In this document: positions 35,346 through 48,165 of the stretch, in pieces
Numbering within the stretch: the first letter of the stretch is position 1
Layout of the letters: each line of letters starts with the position of its first letter
From: Eriocheir sinensis
Taxonomy: Eukaryota; Arthropoda; Malacostraca; Decapoda; Varunidae
Direction of reading: 5' to 3'
NCBI RefSeq assembly: GCF_024679095.1
Contig: NC_066517.1
Coordinates: 171,256 to 235,255, forward strand
Length of the DNA stretch: 64,000 nucleotides
Notes under the pieces: generated by a model
The model's database searches: none
Seen by the model: the letters and a program-made list of their open reading frames with translations, nothing else
Told to the model about the DNA's origin: nothing
Position numbers and translations under genes: made by a program

Positions 35346-36400
35346 TACGACCTGGGACCAACTTGGCATCACCGACAATACAATCGACAACGCGTGGAAT
35401 GTCTTCAAAGATAAGCTGTTGCAAGTAGAGAAGGCTACAGTGCCTACGAAATCCAGGCGAGTAAATGGGGCCGTAGATCCACCGTGGATAACCAGAGAAA
35501 TAAAAAGGGCAGTAAACCTAAAAAAAAGGAATTATAATTTGATGAAAGAGAATGCTACGGCCGAAGCCAGCACACAGTACCACAGCAGCCTCAGAGCTTG
35601 TCGCAGCTTTATTCGGAGTAGCAAACGCAACTATGAAAAGCAAATATCGTGCGAAATTAAAACTAACTCCAAGAAATTCTTTACGTACATAAGATCGAAA
35701 AAGAAAGTAAAATCCAATATTGGTCCCCTGACAGACGAGACTGGATCTGTAACTCAGGACAGTAAACAGATGTCCAGAATCCTCAACAGTAACTTCGCAT
35801 CCGTATTCACAGTCGAGGACATCGAAACCATTCCCGAGGGCCCTGACCTGCCGTGTGAGATCACGCCCCTGGAAATTGACTCAATATGCGACCAAGAAGT
35901 AAAAAAGTACTTGGACAAACTCGACACGAACAAGTCAACGGGACCCGACAGTTTGTCCCCGCGGTTATTAAAAGAGCTTAGACAACAAATACTTCAACCA
36001 CTCACTAACATATTCAACCGGTCAGTTCAACTGAACAAGGTCCCGGAAGACTGGAAGATGGCGAACGTAACACCGATTTTCAAAAAAGGAGACAAAAGCG
36101 TTGCATTAAACTACAGGCCCATAAGTTTGACATCAATGGCAGGAAAAATACTCGAAAAGATTATTAGAGATGAACGTGTTAAGTGTCTAGAAAACAATAA
36201 TATAATCTCCGACACCCAGCATGGCTTCAGAAACAAGAGCTCCTGCCTAACGAATTTATTAGACTTCTTCCAAGGTATATATAAGAACTGGGATGCCCAC
36301 ATCCCCAGTGATGGTATACACCTGGACTTTCAGAAAACCTTCGACAAGGTACCGCACGAGCGACTTCTTAAGACACTGCATTCGGCGGGCATCGGAGCCA
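35346..36400 (+). pseudogene. LINE reverse transcriptase (CR1-type), cut by the assembly gap
   Basis: One open frame from about 35350 to the gap encodes the linker after the endonuclease (WDQLGITDNTIDNAWNVFKD, then PPWITREIKRAV) and the first half of the RT: NKSTGPDSLSPRLLKEL, NYRPISLTSMAGKILEKII, QHGFRNKSSCLTNLLDF, LDFQKTFDKVPHERLL. It is 5'-truncated, starting after the endonuclease. The catalytic YADD region would fall in the N run. No stop or frameshift is visible in the part shown, so it may be a young copy. One atypical residue is Thr in the usual FSKAFDKVPH block (QKTFDKVPH). Confidence 0.9.
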
Positions 36401-36500
36401 NNNNNNNNNNNNNNNNNNNNNNNNNNNNNNNNNNNNNNNNNNNNNNNNNNNNNNNNNNNNNNNNNNNNNNNNNNNNNNNNNNNNNNNNNNNNNNNNNNNN
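36401..36500. other. Assembly gap (100 N)
   Basis: Exactly 100 N bases, the conventional unknown-length scaffold gap. Confidence 0.99.
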
Positions 36501-37157
36501 GGGACACAGGCAAGTATCTAATGTCTAAGTTAAAAGAGTTTGCTTTCCCGGAAAACCCATTTATCCATCAGTCTGATAGGGAAGATGAACAGGTGGTGTG
36601 CCATCTGCCTAGGCTGGGCCTATGAATTTTAGAGTAAAAGAGTCGACATTAAGATGGTACAGCAGGACACAGAAGCTAGCGGGAGTAGACTGGCATGTAG
36701 GAGACTGGGGGAGCAAGCTAATGTTTAAAGCAAGAACGAGAACCCTGGAGGAAAATGACAGGAACAGGGACGGAGGAAACCAGAACTGTAGCTGTAGGAC
36801 AGAGGAGAAAGAATCAGTGGAACACCTAATAGTAGAATGCAGCAACTAAGAGAAGGGAGTTATTAGTAGCATCAGGGAGGAGTGGGCTAAGAAGCTAAAG
36901 GAGGATAACGGGGCAGTCGCACGGTACGTGTTGGATGGAGATGCAGTGCTGGGAAAAAAGGGCACAAATGCTTGAATAAGTGCACGGATAAGCAATGTCA
37001 GTAAGTTATTCCAGCAACAAACTGAAAAGTAAAGTGTGATAGTGTATTGCAGTGAAGAAAAATTAAGCTACACAGCACAATTGATAGAAAAGTGTGTGAA
37101 TAAACAGGAGAGACGCCCGAGAGGAGGAGGACAGGTCAAAAGAAGAAGAAGAAGAAT
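36501..37157 (+). pseudogene. LINE C-terminal fragment with Cys/His motif and 3' tail
   Basis: After the gap, 36622-36849 encodes DWGSKLMFKARTRTLEENDR and NCSCRTEEKESVEHLIVEC. This is a C-terminal CxC...HxxxxC-type motif seen in some LINE proteins. A ~300-bp 3' UTR ends in (AGA)n at about 37140-37157. This C-terminus does not look like the CR1-type RT before the gap, so two different LINEs may abut across the N run. Confidence 0.6.
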
Positions 37158-37545
37158 GTTTGTTTACATATCCGCCTAAATGCGTTCCATTTACGGCGCG
37201 AAAACCCGGACCTGGGTCTGGGTTTAAAGCCGAACCTGGTTCCGGGTTTTGTGTCTAATGGAAAACGCTATTGATGAGACCCCAGGGGAGGGGGCCGTAA
37301 AGCCGCCGGACCAGTCGTCTGACCCACCGCATGACCCCGTCCAAGAAATGAGGAGTGCATCAGCTCCCTCAAGCGGTCCATCTCTCCAGACTGATCAACG
37401 TACGTACCACAAAATAAAACCATGTGGAACCTGATTCCCCTTCTCGCAGTGTTCACAGTACCGCCACCAATGACACTAACCCCAACACTCTCCCCTCCCC
37501 CCACCCCAGCTCCGCCTGGTGCCCTCCGCCGTGCCCACAACCCCG
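37158..37545. other. GC-rich spacer
   Basis: CpG-rich near 37190-37330 and C-rich near 37490-37545. No gene recognised. Confidence 0.35.
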
Positions 37546-37966
37546 GGGGCATATTCGCCAAGTCTGGAACACCTCGTCTCCACGGGAAATTAGGACCATC
37601 ACAGCGCGCGCTCAGCCAGGCCAGGTATTGCCAGCTCGTGACGTCATTACTTAACCTTTATTTACACAGTTTTATCAAATATATGTTAATTATTTCGTGA
37701 GAACACACATATTTTCAACAGTTGAGATGTTTCTACTGATGTTACTGATGTCTGACACATTATAACACAGAGCTGGAACACATAACTGATAACTGTGACG
37801 AGCTAAGTTATCTGGGAACACTGACGGAACATCGTCCCTTGCTCCTCGGGCCGTGTTACTTTATTTTCAACAGTTGAGATGTTTCTACTGATGTTACTGA
37901 TGTCTGACATATTATAACACAGAGCTGGAACACATAACTGATAACTCTGACGAGCTAAGTTGTTTC
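37546..37966 (+). repeat. Left inverted arm with 152-bp satellite units
   Basis: From GGGGCATATTCGC (37546) the arm matches the reverse complement of 45586-46188. Shared landmarks are GCGCTCAGCCAGGCCA, TGCCAGCTCGTGACGTCATT and TTAATTATTTCGTGAGAACA. From 37712 a ~152-bp unit beginning TTTTCAACAGTTGAGATGTT repeats at 37864. Confidence 0.9.
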
Positions 37967-38037
37967 TGGGGGCGTGAGCTGGATGCAAGGGGAACGTGAT
38001 TCCGTCCGCCAAAAATTGCATTTTTGCAAGAAAGACA

Positions 38038-38303
<266 letters not shown>

Positions 38304-38701
38304 AGAAAAACTTCCTCTGCCCTCGCCTTTATTGACTTTCGGAAAGCCTTCGACCTGGTTGACCACACCACTGCCATCACCAAGGCCATAAACATCGGCC
38401 TGCCCTCCCACCTGACATCCTGGCTGGCGGACTTCCTGACGCACCGGCACCAAGCTGTGCGTCATCAGGGCTGCACCTCCACCCTCCAGCCTCTCTCTGC
38501 TGGGGTGCCACAAGGGACGCGCATGGGGCCTCTTTGCTTCCTTATTCTGATCAACAATGCACTGTTAGACGCCCCTCATCGCTGGAAGTACGTGGATGAT
38601 TCTACAGTGGGCATCTCCATCAACAACACAGCCCCTGACTACACGCCTCTACAACACATTCTGGACCGCCTGCAAAGCTGGACGCAAGATAACACGTCCT
38701 A
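38304..38701 (+). pseudogene. LINE A, first piece (RT palm), cut at (AC)n
   Basis: Directly after (AC)n the frame encodes FIDFRKAFDLVDHTT, TSWLADFLTHRHQAV, AGVPQGTRMGPLCFL and the catalytic YVDD (near 38589). Sequence before motif 3 of the RT is missing. At about 38701 the frame is broken by another LINE and resumes at 40179. The style is closest to L2/CR1-type LINEs; not resolved. Confidence 0.85.
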
Positions 38702-40178
38702 AGAAGGGTGACCGCTCCAATCCCTCAAACTACCGTCCTATTGCTTTACTTTTTTGTCTATCTAAAGCTTTTGAATCAATCCTTAACCGGAAGATTCAAA
38801 AGCACCTTTCCACTTCTGACCTTCTATCTGATCGCCAGTATGGGTTCCGCAAGAGGCGTTCTACTGGTGATCTCCTAGCCTTCTTAACTGACTCTTGGTC
38901 ATCCTCTCTTAGCCGTTTCGGTGAAACTTTTGCTATTGCGCTGGACATATCAAAAGCTTTTGATAGGGTCTGGCACAAATCTTTGCTTTCTAAACTCCCC
39001 TCGTACGGTTTCTATCCTTCTCTCTGTACCTTTATCTCCAGTTTCCTTTCTGACCGTTCTATTTCTGCCGTGGTAGACGGTCACTGTTCTTCCCCTAAAT
39101 CTATTAACAGTGGTGTCCCACAGGGTTCTGTCCTATCTCCCATTCTTTTTCTGTTGTTCATTGATGATCTTCTTTCCAAAACGAACTGTCCTATCCATTC
39201 CTACGCCGATGATTCCACTCTGCATTATTCAACTTCTTTTGATAGAAGACCCACCCTTCAGGAACTTAACGACTCAAGGCTGGTGGCTGCAGAACGCTTA
39301 GCCTCAGACCTTACTATTATTTCCGATTGGGGCAAGAAGAACCTGGTGTCCTTCAACGCCTCAAAAACACAGTTTCTCCACCTATCCACTCGACACAATC
39401 TTCCAAACAACTATCCCCTATTCTTTGACAACACCCAGCTATCACCTTCCTCAACACTAAACATCCTCGGTCTATCCTTAACTCAAAATCTCAACTGGAA
39501 ACTTCATATCTCATCTCTTACTAAATCAGCTTCCTCGAGGCTGGGCGTTCTGTACCGTCTCCGCCAGTTCTTCTCCCCTGCACAGTTGCTGTCCATATAC
39601 AGGGCTTGTCCGCCCTCGTATGGAGAATGCATCTCAAGTGTGGTGGGGCTCAACTCACACAGCTCTTCTGGACAGAGTGGAGGCAAAGGCACTTCGTCTC
39701 ATCAGCTCTCCTCCTCATACTGATAGTCTTATACCTCTTAAATTCCGCCGCAATGTTGCCTCGATTTCTATCTTCAATCGATATTTCAACGCTGACTGCT
39801 CTTCTGAACTTGCTAACTGCATGCCTCCCCCTCCCGCCCCTCTGCTGCACCTGCACTCGACTTTCTACTCATGCTCATCCCTATACTGTCCAAACCCCTT
39901 ATGCAAGAGTTAACCAGCATCTTCACTCTTTCATCCCTCACGCTGGTAAACTCTGGAACAATCTTCCTTCATCTGTATTTCCTCATGCCTACGACTTGAA
40001 CTCTTTCAAGAGGAGGGTATCAGGACACCTTTCCTCCCGAAACTGACCTATCTTTCGGCCACCTCTTTGGATTCTTTTTAGGAGCAGCGAGTAGCGGGCT
40101 TTTTTTTATTAATGTTTACTTTTTTGTGCCCTTGAGCTGTCTCCTTTGCTGTAAAAAAAAAAAAAAAAAAAAAAAAAA
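38702..40178 (+). pseudogene. LINE nested inside LINE A, 5'-truncated, with poly-A
   Basis: The frame starts at KKGDRSNPSNYRPIALL and contains YGFRKRRSTGDLL, ALDISKAFDRVWH, GVPQGSVLSPILFLLFIDDL and YADD (about 39205). A frame change near 39610 moves the C-terminal domain to other frames (VWWGSTHTALLDRVEAKA, then AGKLWNNLPSSVFPHAYDLN) ending at about 40046. The 3' UTR (40047-40152) has the AGCAGCGAGTAGCGGGCTTT and GCCCTTGAGCTGTCTCCTTT landmarks and a 24-base poly-A. Two very short copies of this 3' end lie at 17.3 and 23.6 kb. Confidence 0.9.
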
Positions 40179-40821
40179 CCTACAAGACGGTGGTGATGCA
40201 TTTTCACACCTCCACCACTGCCATCCCACCGCCAGCCCTGGAGGTTGGCCCTCACCAGCTGCAGGTGGTTGAATCCACCAAACTACTTGGAGTCACCCTG
40301 GACAGCAAGCTGAGCTGGGGCAAGCACGTCACCACCATCATCAGGGCGTCTTCCTACAAATTTTTCATTCTGAGGCACATGAAGGCACTGGGAGCCCCCC
40401 AAAGGTCGCTCAAGAACCTGTACACCACCTTCATCCTCCCCAGACTCCTCTATGCCTCTCCTGCTTGGGCTTCCTCCATCAACAAGACCCAGCAACGCCA
40501 ATTATTGAGAGTGCAAAGCCGTGCTTGCAGACAGGTTCTGGGCAGTTCTTACACTAACTACGAGCATGCACGCACCCTGCTGAACATGCCCACCCTACAG
40601 GACCGATACCAGACAAACCTAACCAAATTCGGCAAGTCCCTCCTCCACAACCCCCGTCATAGAGATCTACTCCCACCCCCCTCCCACCCCCCACTAGACC
40701 CACAAGACACCACAATATTCTCGTCCCGGTCAAAACTCGCACGGACAGATATCGGCTTAGTGCGATACCGACGCTTGTGAGGGTCATTAACACCTCCATG
40801 ATCACATGACCCCTCCACTCC

Positions 40822-40878
<57 letters not shown>

Positions 40879-40982
40879 TCCCCATTTCCCCCATTACTCA
40901 TCACATGAAACTCATTGTATGGTATTTTTGTGTATTTTCAGCCTTATGGCTGCCTACAAATGAATAAACCATTTATTAGTAT

Positions 40983-40987
<5 letters not shown>
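40179..40987 (+). pseudogene. LINE A, second piece (C-terminal domain and 3' UTR)
   Basis: The frame resumes as KTVVMHFHTSTTAI, continues through STKLLGVTLDSKLSWGKHV, LPRLLYASPAWASSI and QSRACRQVLGSSYTNY, and ends at 40780. The 3' UTR contains (CA)n at 40824-40872 and ends TTTTCAGCCTTATGGCTGCC, ..AATAAACCATTTATTA and then (AC)n. The end sequence is almost the same as that of LINE B. Confidence 0.85.
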
Positions 40988-41022
<35 letters not shown>

Positions 41023-41034
41023 TGCAAGAAATAA

Positions 41035-41078
<44 letters not shown>

Positions 41079-41090
41079 TGCAAGAAATAA

Positions 41091-41141
<51 letters not shown>

Positions 41142-41144
41142 AAG

Positions 41145-41214
<70 letters not shown>
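40988..41214. repeat. Compound (AC)n array with ATTGCAAGAAATAAAT spacers
   Basis: Four (AC)n tracts separated by ATTGCAAGAAATAAAT (twice) and ATTGAAAGAA, between LINE A and LINE B. Confidence 0.97.
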
Positions 41215-41217
<3 letters not shown>

Positions 41218-42252
41218 CTCTCTCTTTTATATTGATTTCCGAAAGGCTTTTGACCTAGTTCACCATACCACAGTCATCAACAAAGCAATAAACCTAGGGC
41301 ATCACCCTAACCTGGTCTCCTGGCTTGATTTCTGCACCAGCGTGAGACAGGTGGTGAGATTTCAGGAGTGGCCTCCTCTACACCTTTTTGGTGGGTACCT
41401 CAGGGGTCCAAAATGGGCCCTTTGTGCTACCTTATTCTAATTGATGACGCCCTGACCCACACACCCCACCGCTGAAAGTACGTGGACGACACCACAATGG
41501 GAATAACAGTCGACAACACTAACCCAAATTACTTTCACCTCCAAGAACCACGACACAACCTACACACATGGACTACACAAAACAGGGTCACCATCAACGA
41601 CACCAAAACTACACTCCTACACATTAACACCTCCTCTGCCGCTGTTGCTCCCGTGTGGTGTCCATCAACGACACCCTCCTCTAGGTAGTTACATCTGCAA
41701 AACTACTTGGAGTCACCCTGGACAACAAGCTCACATGGAAGGAGCACGTCTCCCAGCTCACCAGATCTGCCACCTTCAAGTTGTACCTGCTGAGGAGACT
41801 TAAAACGCTGGGGACCCGTGAGAGTGCGCTGGCGAGCGTGTACTCCTCGTTCATCCTCCCCAAACTGACATACGCGTCCTCCATCAACATCACGCAGCGC
41901 CGCCAACTTGAACGCGCCCAGAAGCGAGCCTGCAAAATCATCCTGGGCCCTCACTACACCAGCTACCAGGATGCCCTCGACTCCCTCCATCTCACCAGCC
42001 TACAACACCGTCACGAGACCCTACTACACCGGTTCGCAACCAAGCTTCTCAACCAGCCCAGACACAGACACATCCTCCCACCCGCAGTGAACCGCCCTCA
42101 GCACTCAGTGAGACACCACAACATTATTGCCCCGAAACGGGCACGGACTGACCGCTATAAGAACAGCGCCGTGCCCGTGATGGTCAAGTATATCAACAAT
42201 GCAAATTAGTAGCAGCACTATTTGTATGTTTTGTAAATATTTTTCATTGGAC

Positions 42253-42328
<76 letters not shown>

Positions 42329-42592
42329 CACTATTATTATTATCATTATTATGATTATTATTATTATGAAGATTATTATGATTAATATTATTATTATCAT
42401 TATTATTATCTTTACGATGATTATTTCTATTATTCTTATATCTCTTTTCCTTTTTATTATCAATCATACTACTTTGATCACTTGTCTGATTAATTTCATT
42501 TCATCTTAAATTGATGTATATTTTCAGCTCTAGGGCTGCCTGGTACTTCATGCAATAAACCGTTTATTATTATTATTATTATTATTATTTTA

Positions 42593-42594
<2 letters not shown>
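41215..42594 (+). pseudogene. LINE B, second copy of the LINE A family, cut at (AC)n
   Basis: After (AC)n and a short (CT)n, the frame starts at FYIDFRKAFDLVHHTT, nearly the same RT position as LINE A. It continues in pieces: RQVVRFQ, KYVDD (after a stop near 41473), KLLGVTLDNKLTWKEHV, and a C-terminus ending at 42209. It carries at least three frame or stop defects. The 3' UTR has (TTA)n at 42256-42330 and the family end TTTTCAGCTCTAGGGCTGCC, ..AATAAACCGTTTATTATTA, then (AC)n at 42595. Confidence 0.85.

Positions 42595-42656
<62 letters not shown>
42595..42656. repeat. (AC)n microsatellite
   Basis: Pure AC repeat between LINE B and LINE C. Confidence 0.98.
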
Positions 42657-42658
<2 letters not shown>

Positions 42659-44620
42659 CTGGGGGTCTACTTATTGTCATTAGGAAAAATATTAGCTTCC
42701 AGTGGAGGCACATAAGAACTAACTCTCAATTACAGTAGACAGAGGGAGTGCAAATTTAGGTAAGGAGTTGGTAATAAGCTGTGTTTACATTCCCCTTCAC
42801 ACTCAAGATATGGCACTGAAGAGCACTTTGATGAGTTGGACAATTATTTGATAACTTATACCAGTGATGACTATATATGCATGTACTTTGTGGTGATTTT
42901 AATGCTCATACTCTCACTATGTTCCCTCTGGTGCTGGTGATGATGATCTGGTGCCTGCCGAAATCCCCACATAAGTGTAACTGATTATGGTATACCTAAG
43001 ACCAGGGCAAACCAAGATCTGACGCTAGACAGGAACTTTTATGACAGGAAACTGGTTGAACTTTGTAAAAATCATCAAGTGTTTATATTTAATGGAAGGA
43101 TGGGGGAAGACTGTGGTATTGGAAAGCCTACAACTGCATACAATACAACTATAGATTACTTCTTAGGTTCACCTGAAGTTATGCAGTATGTGGTGTTTTT
43201 TAGAGTATTGGTGATCCGCTGTTGTCTGATGTACTCTTTGGATTACACGGAAGGATGAACTTTATGGGACCAAGTAATGTACCCGCTGTAAGCATGAGTG
43301 CCCAGGAGGCAGAACAAAGAAGAGCAAGTGAAAGGCCACGAAAGTGGAATGCTGAGAGAAGGGGTTTGTGTATATGTGAGGAATATTAGTGAGTGTAAGG
43401 TAATTGAGTTGATGGTTAAGTTGAATAATTTATCCATAGCTGATATTAACCAGGAATTAAAGCAAATATTGATTGACCCTGCACTTTCAACTTTTCCACA
43501 GCATAAGAAAAAAACATATATAAAAAAGAACAACAATACCACTGTAAAGGGTTATGATAAACAATGCTGGAAAGTAAGAAAGGAGTACCATAAGTTATGT
43601 TGATACTTAATAAATCACTGACCACTTTGCTTAGTTGTATAAAGTTATTTACCCCAGCACTTAACGAGAGACTCACCGAACACTCAATTACAAAGTTTAT
43701 TATTAATGAAATCATGCTAGTAGTTTTAGTATGAGCAATTTACATCGGATCAATAAGTATTAGTTTAAATGTATAATTAATTTGTTCAATTGAGGAGATA
43801 AGTTTTGTCTGTCAGGACCACAAGAAAGTTTTTGATAAAGGTCTAGGTGCGCTATGAAGGAAAAGGCAATGGAAACATTTAATGTAATCAGAAACATGTA
43901 TGTATACATCCTTGGTCTTTGTGTCACAGGGCTGAGCCACACAGTAGGTTACAGTGGACAAATTACTATTGCTACCTTAATTAATGATATTGAAAGTAAA
44001 TTGCTTGAATTTGATTGATGGCAGATTTTAAGATGATTTAAATCAATGTTCCTGTATTACTGTATGCAGATGATACACAGGTGTGATAGTGAGGAGGGAA
44101 TGCAAATGTTTGACTTGAATTTAGAATTTAATCAATGGAACATAACCTAATCAAATGGAAACAAAAAATATCAAGAGCTTAGTAGGGGAAGAGCCAACAC
44201 TGATAACTCACAAATTTGAATTCCTTGGAGAAACATTACAGTGAACACTATACATTCAGTGTTTTAATCACAACTAAAGGTTCCAGAAGGTGAGGCTGGA
44301 GCCAAAGAACAGGCAACACGGAGCAATGTATTCAATTGATAGGGAAAAGGTAGAAACGACTTGCCAGCCGATGATGCAAAACTTGAATTATTTAATACCT
44401 CACTTGGTGCTGTCCGTACTTGATCTATGCTTCAGAGATTTGGGGAGGTTGACAGAGCTAGAGTTTTGTAAAGGAATTTTTAAAATAGGCATTGGGAGTT
44501 CATAAGACACTAGGGAGTACGACATGGTATATGGAAAGGAACTGGGAGCATTTCCAATTGGTGCATACATATAAAAAGCAGAATGGATGATATTGGTCTA
44601 AAAATTATTTGTGTAAAGAT
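42657..44620 (+). pseudogene. LINE C, highly decayed endonuclease-RT
   Basis: Starting at (AC)n, scattered frames give the endonuclease C-half (RKLVELCKNHQVFIFNGRMG, GKPTTAYNTTIDYFLGSPE, about 43050-43190), a linker (QCWKVRKEYHKL, about 43565-43600), and RT remnants: INDIESKLLEF (about 43982) and LLYADDTQV (about 44060). C-terminal blocks follow (YASEIWG near 44425, VYGELGAFP near 44530 on shifted frames). Stops and frameshifts are numerous. This is the oldest-looking of the LINEs in this cluster and a different family from A and B. Confidence 0.75.
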
Positions 44621-45400
44621 ACGTAACTTTGTCAGTACGTATCAAATTGCTTGAAAAAGCATTGATAGGTTAGATATACTTCGTAATAGTTATTAAACAT
44701 TTGGTGATGGTGTATGTCATGGTTATGGTTGTCTCAAGATACCCAATACAACACATGGGTTAAATAGTTGTGAATTGAGATTGAAAAGACTGTGAATTCG
44801 CAAATTAAGTACGAATAACATGTGCAAAAAATCTCTGTGCAGTAATTACCAAAATGTTTGGAGATTATGGTTGGGAGGCAAAGACGGCTTAAAGAGCAAA
44901 CTGAATATGGACGATTAAGAACTGTCAACAGTTAATGCAACTGTTATCACATAAGGGTATCAAGGCAATAGAAGACTGGCTTTAATAGATAAGTGATGTT
45001 GACAGAGATGAACTCCATAAGTTTGAGTGCACTCATAGTGAAGTTGCAAGGTTGCATAATAAAAGCATATCAAGCTATTACGTCACTGACAGGCCATCAC
45101 ATTTCAAATATATCACCGATGCAAACCATCTACAAAATAATTATCAGAAAACTTAGCCCATTCTTGAGGCCAAATAGTGCTATTGTTCAGATGGAGTCTG
45201 GTTGGCACTTCATTATCTTCACTATTTTATTTTCGTTCCGTTTCCTTGTTGATGAGCAATGTATCAATTCATTGTCAGTTTAGTTATACAACCGACATTT
45301 ATCGGTATGGGACAACATATTGTTATTTTTTCTGGAGGAGTCCAGTCCCTTATAAAGTCCGAGCCTGACTGCAACTAACTAACCAACCAACCAACCAACA
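44621..45400. other. Stretch without recognised gene
   Basis: AT-rich. It is probably the 3' part of LINE C or another decayed insertion, and ends ACCAACCAACCAAC before (AC)n. Confidence 0.35.
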
Positions 45401-45442
45401 CACACACCACACACACACACACACACAACACACACCAAGAAA

Positions 45443-45505
<63 letters not shown>

Positions 45506-45538
45506 TGCAAGCAGACAACACACACACACACACACACG

Positions 45539-45575
<37 letters not shown>
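45401..45575. repeat. Compound (AC)n array
   Basis: (AC)n tracts interrupted by CACCAAGAAACAAAC (about 45432) and CATTGCAAGCAGACAAC (about 45503), in the same orientation as the left-side arrays. Confidence 0.96.
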
Positions 45576-45577
<2 letters not shown>

Positions 45578-45585
45578 ACACCGTG

Positions 45586-46188
45586 GGCTAATGTTCTGTC
45601 AGTGTTGCCAAGATTAGTTTAGCTCGGTCACAGCACACGTTGCGTGTTCCATGGGTCTGTGATATAGCATGTCAAACATCAATAACATCAGAAAAGTATC
45701 TGGAACCGTCGAAAATAAAGCAACATTGTTCGAGGAGTATGGGACGATGTCCGTCAGTGTCTCTGCAGATAATTTTATAATAGCTGTCACAGTTATTGTT
45801 ATGTGCCCTTAGCTTCTGTGTTATAATGCGACATCAATCATCACCAGTGGCAGAAAATATCCTAGCTGGCGTTGAAAAATAAAGTGAATCACTGCCCGGA
45901 GTATAAGGACGACGTTCCGTCACGTTCCCAGATAACTTGTTTAGTCGTTGTTATCAGTTGCGTGTTTCTTGCCTGTGCTAATGTGTCAGACACAGTAACA
46001 TCAGCACATACATATCAACCAGTTGAAAATATGATGTTCTCACGAAATAATTAACATATATTTGATAAAACTGTGTAAATAGTTGTTAAGTAATGACGTC
46101 ACGAGCTGGCAACACGTGGCCTGGCTGAGCGCGCCAGATTGGTCCTAATTTTCCGGAGAGAAAGTCTTAGGATCTGCGAATATGCCCC
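45586..46188 (-). repeat. Right inverted arm with ~152-165-bp satellite units
   Basis: Read on the minus strand from 46188 it begins GGGGCATATTCGC and matches the left arm at 37546. It has about three degenerate satellite units (CTGACGGAACATTAG, CTGACGGACATCGTCC and GTGACGGAACGTCGTCC). It adjoins the (AC)n array on its inner side, as the left arm does. Confidence 0.88.
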
Positions 46189-46232
46189 TGACCCGAACCG
46201 GCGGGAGGTTCACGGGCTACTAATGCCGCATC

Positions 46233-48165
46233 GCTGATCGGGACCAGCCACCGCCTCACCCTAAATCATCCTGTAAAGGCCAATGTCAGTTTGTCGTAAG
46301 AGAGAGAAAAGTAATTCATTTGGTAATTGGTTTGATGTATTTAAGAGTAACGTCCCAATTACTTGAGCGCATAAGGCATTTTGGTTGCCCTATCTCTATT
46401 GATTCTCTTGCTAAGTAATGTGATGAAAGTAATTCAATGAAAGTCCTCATACCCGAAAGAAATGCTGGCAGTTACATTTCATTGAACGATTCACAACATG
46501 GACGTTATCACAATGCCAATAAAAATAATAGAAACAAATAAATAAAAATTTCACTAATGTATATAGTTTTTGTAAGTACAAGCATACATTTCACCCTCCT
46601 GAAAAAAGATCTCACAAGCATTTAGCTAAATAGTTTACTTCCAAAACTTTTGACAGAACAAAATAACGTTATAGAAACGCTAAAGTTGAATGGCACATGG
46701 GCATTTTGATACCAGAGAAGTGAGAAGGAGCAGCGACTTATGCTGGCCTTAATCAGGTCAACTCTCCGATGCACTCAATACGCCCATGAATGCTGGAAAA
46801 GTTTACAGCAACTACAGTGAACGCGAGTTTAAAATTAATTTTTAGCTAAATGGCATTGTCGATATTGGAGGTTGAATGAAGAAGCATTTAAGTTTTCAAG
46901 GTAAAAGTAAGCGTTTCTTTTGAATTACTCCTTCCACATATTTTATAAATAAGGCTGAAATTGCTCGAACTATTATTTTTTATTGTAATTAATTTCATTT
47001 AGTTTGCATACCGTTTTGTATTCTTAGTTGAACTGGAGATATTACATACTTGCTTTCTTTCGGGTTTTATTCAAAGGTGCCCTGTTGTTGAGTCAAATGT
47101 CTCAGCAAGAATGTTATAGTAGATATCACGTATTATTATTATTATTTAATATCACCTTGGCGAATAACCCTGATCGACCACAGCCACCGCCTCGATCCTA
47201 ACCATCCCTGTAGCTACCGTCAGCTGTCAGCCTGTCGCAAGAGAGAAAAGTAATCATTTGGTACTCGGTTTACTTGGTTTTGAAGAGTAATCAAACCCAA
47301 ATTACTCGGTTTGCCAAAAGTACTCGGTTGCCCCATCCCTACGATTCTCCTGCTGGCAACGTGATGAAAGTAATCCAATGAAAGTCCTCACACCAAAGAA
47401 ATGCTGCCAAGTCATATTCATTGAACGATCTGCCTCGTAACATGGACGTTATCACGCATCAGCAAATAAAAATAAATAGAAAAATAAAATAAATAAAAAT
47501 TTCACTAATGTATATAGGTTTTTGGTGAAGTACAAAGGTTAATGTATACTCACCCTCCCGAAAAAAAAGATCCTACATGTCGTCATACCTGGGCCAAAAT
47601 AGTCACTTCCAAAACTTTTTTTGACAACAAAAATAACGTTACAGGAAACGCTGTGCCGAATGGCACACGGGGCACTCATACCAGAGAAGTGAGAAGGAGC
47701 AGCGGACTGTGATACTATCTCCTCAACAGGTCACCCGATGCACTAATACATGCCCATGAATGAGTTGAAAAGTCGGCCAAGGTTAACCACAGTGAACGCG
47801 AGTTTCAAAAACACCTTAATTTTTGTGCCAAATGGCATACAGTTTCCATTTATTGAGGTTATATATATATATATATATATTTCCCATATATATAGTACAT
47901 ATATATATATAATTATCCTCCACATATTTTTATAAATCCTGCAGTTTAAGCTGAAATTACTGAATCCATTATTTTCCTTTATTATAATTAATTTAATTTA
48001 GTTTCTGTATATCAAGTTTTCTATTCTTAGTTGAACTGAGATAGCTACATATTTGCTTTTCTCGGGTTTTGTCTGTATAAGTTCCTGTCGTTGAAATAAA
48101 CAAGTCTCAGCAAGAATGTTATAGTAGGATATCAATGTATTATTATTATTATTTAATATCACCAC
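46233..48165. repeat. Imperfect ~935-bp tandem duplication
   Basis: Copy 1 starts near 46233 (GATCGGGACCAGCCACCGCC) and copy 2 near 47168 (GATCGACCACAGCCACCGCC). Both continue through GTGATGAAAGTAATYCAATG, AACATGGACGTTATCAC, AAAATTTCACTAATGTATAT, AGCAAGAATGTTATAGTAG, and an ATT-repeat followed by TAATATCACC. Many small indels separate them. Copy 2 has gained an (AT)n at about 47860-47912. No gene is recognised in either copy. Confidence 0.85.
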
